Shown here in pieces: positions 15,687 through 16,336 of a DNA stretch of 16,336 bases. The notes beneath the pieces are model-generated. The model did no database searches. It was not told where the DNA came from and worked only from the letters and a program-made list of their open reading frames with translations. This DNA comes from Holosporaceae bacterium (GTDB lineage Bacteria > Pseudomonadota > Alphaproteobacteria > UBA3830): the NCBI GenBank assembly GCA_031258475.1, contig JAIRMS010000010.1, positions 1 through 16,336 of the forward strand, given 5' to 3'. Position 1 is the stretch's first letter. Every line of letters begins with the position of its first letter. Position numbers and translations under genes: made by a program.

Positions 15687-15763
15687 GCGGGTGTAGCTCA
15701 ATCGGCTAGAGCGCCAGGTTGTGGCTCTGGAGGTCGTCGGTTCGATTCCGATCACTCGCCCCA
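15687..15763 (+). tRNA. tRNA-His (anticodon GTG)
   Basis: A full cloverleaf of 77 nt including encoded CCA. The acceptor stem is GCGGGTG / CACTCGC, the D stem GCTC / GAGC, the anticodon loop TTGTGGC with GTG, and the T loop TTCGATT with stem GTCGG / CCGAT. The base before position 1 is G (15686) and position 73 is C, the canonical G-1:C73 histidine identity pair. It lies 25 nt before sspB, with which it probably shares a promoter. Confidence 0.97.
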
Positions 15764-15788
15764 GGGCATATCGCGTTTCGGAGATAAA

Positions 15789-16235
15789 ATGGATAGTTTC
15801 AAATATGATGAATTGGTGCAGAAAGCTCTTATTTCTGTTGTTAAAGAAGTTCTAGAAACGGCGTCTGCCAATGGACTGCCGGGAAATCATCACTTCTATA
15901 TCAAGTTTCGCACAGACCATCCAAAAGTCGTAATTCCATCTTTTTTAAGGGAAAAGCATCCGGAAGAGGTCATGATAGTGATCCAATATCAATTCTGGGA
16001 TCTAAAAGTTTCCAGCGAAGGATTTGGCGTAAAGCTGAGCTTCAACGGGATTCAGGAATCTCTTACGATTCCATTTTCCGCCCTAACAGCATTTGTCGAT
16101 CCCTCCGTAAAGTTTGCGCTTCAATTTACGCCATCTCTTGAAGACGATCTATCTCCGGAAAAACCAAAGAAAAAATGCGACGGAGACGATGACGACGGCA
16201 AGATAATAAGCTTCGACAGTTTCAAAAAGAAATAG
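15789..16235 (+). CDS. sspB: ClpXP adaptor protein SspB (alphaproteobacterial type)
   Basis: SspB family protein of 148 aa, an adaptor that binds ssrA-tagged proteins from stalled ribosomes and delivers them to the ClpXP protease in the cytoplasm. Family blocks of the alphaproteobacterial type are visible: YDELVQKALISVVKEVL at the start, GLPGNHHFYIKFRTDHP, HPEEVMIVIQYQFWDLKV, FGVKLSFNGIQESLTIPF and the AFVDPSVKFALQF block. A charged, disordered linker (about 113-137) follows with an Asp run. The C-terminus IISFDSFKKK fits the ClpX-binding tail of these proteins. GGAG precedes the ATG at 15789 by 5 nt; the longer open frame to 15576 runs through the tRNA and is not real. The gene should be co-transcribed with tRNA-His. 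Confidence 0.94.
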   Translation: MDSFKYDELVQKALISVVKEVLETASANGLPGNHHFYIKFRTDHPKVVIPSFLREKHPEEVMIVIQYQFWDLKVSSEGFGVKLSFNGIQESLTIPFSALTAFVDPSVKFALQFTPSLEDDLSPEKPKKKCDGDDDDGKIISFDSFKKK

Positions 16236-16250
16236 GGCTTGCATTGTTGA

Positions 16251-16336
16251 TTGGATTGCTTCGTCGCTGCGCTTCTCGCAATGACGGGGTGGAGGCGGCT
16301 ATTTCCCACCTCTTCGTCATTGCGAGGAGCGCAGCG
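16251..16336. repeat. palindromic dispersed repeat at window edge, near-perfect hairpin
   Basis: The arms at 16265-16286 and 16315-16336 are 22 nt each and complementary at 21 of 22 positions. An inner stem GGTGG (16288-16292) / CCACC (16306-16310) adds to it. The outer arm begins TTGGATTGCTTCG at 16251, so its partner must lie beyond the window. The core is that of the copies at 12048-12173. It starts 15 nt after the sspB stop and could terminate its transcript. Confidence 0.9.

Noticed and set aside
15576..15788. N-terminal extension of SspB through the upstream region
   Set aside because: The open frame crosses the tRNA-His gene; the ATG at 15789 has a good ribosome binding site and matches the family N-terminus.
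16121..16309. 62-codon minus-strand ORF at the right end
   Set aside because: It is antisense to the sspB end and otherwise made of the palindromic repeat (VIARSAATKQS).

Overview
The window looks like part of the chromosome of an alphaproteobacterium with a fairly AT-rich genome, most likely a host-associated lineage of the Holosporales/Rickettsiales type. The evidence is: an alphaproteobacterial-type SspB; a PhaB-like acetoacetyl-CoA reductase; a Tad/Cpa gene order of the Caulobacter kind; a tRNA-His that still encodes G-1 and C73; degraded transposase DNA; and palindromic repeats built on CATTGCGAGGAGC / GAAGCAATCC, which are common in genomes of intracellular bacteria. The assignment is an inference, because no rRNA or other firm taxonomic marker is present.

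Positions 191-9034 hold a compact minus-strand Tad (tight adherence, Flp-type) pilus locus, read from right to left: cpaA (prepilin peptidase), cpaB, cpaC (secretin), cpaD (lipoprotein), cpaE (ATPase-like localisation factor), cpaF (motor ATPase), tadB and tadC (inner-membrane platform). Genes abut or overlap and most carry good ribosome binding sites, so this is almost certainly one operon. No Flp pilin, TadE/F/G pseudopilin or TadD gene is visible, so the pilus substrate must be encoded elsewhere or past the left edge. CpaB and CpaD carry unusual low-complexity extensions. Directly upstream on the same strand lie holB and recR (9131-10707), which may be transcribed into the Tad operon.

Divergently, a plus-strand pair (10796-11986) encodes PhaB and a stand-alone MlaD. 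A short intergenic region with three copies of a palindromic repeat follows. Then come a large MscS-family channel (minus, 12252-13991) and a divergent ComF-family phosphoribosyltransferase (plus, 14033-14788). Positions 14789-15640 are decayed DNA: an ORF with one in-frame stop and weak LRR character, and an internally deleted IS630-family transposase. A well-formed promoter then drives tRNA-His(GTG), followed after 25 nt by sspB. The window ends inside another copy of the palindromic repeat, which forms a nearly perfect hairpin.

No clearly unprecedented system is evident. The most unusual items are the pilin-less Tad locus with its modified CpaB and CpaD, the lone mlaD next to phaB, and the mobile palindromes.
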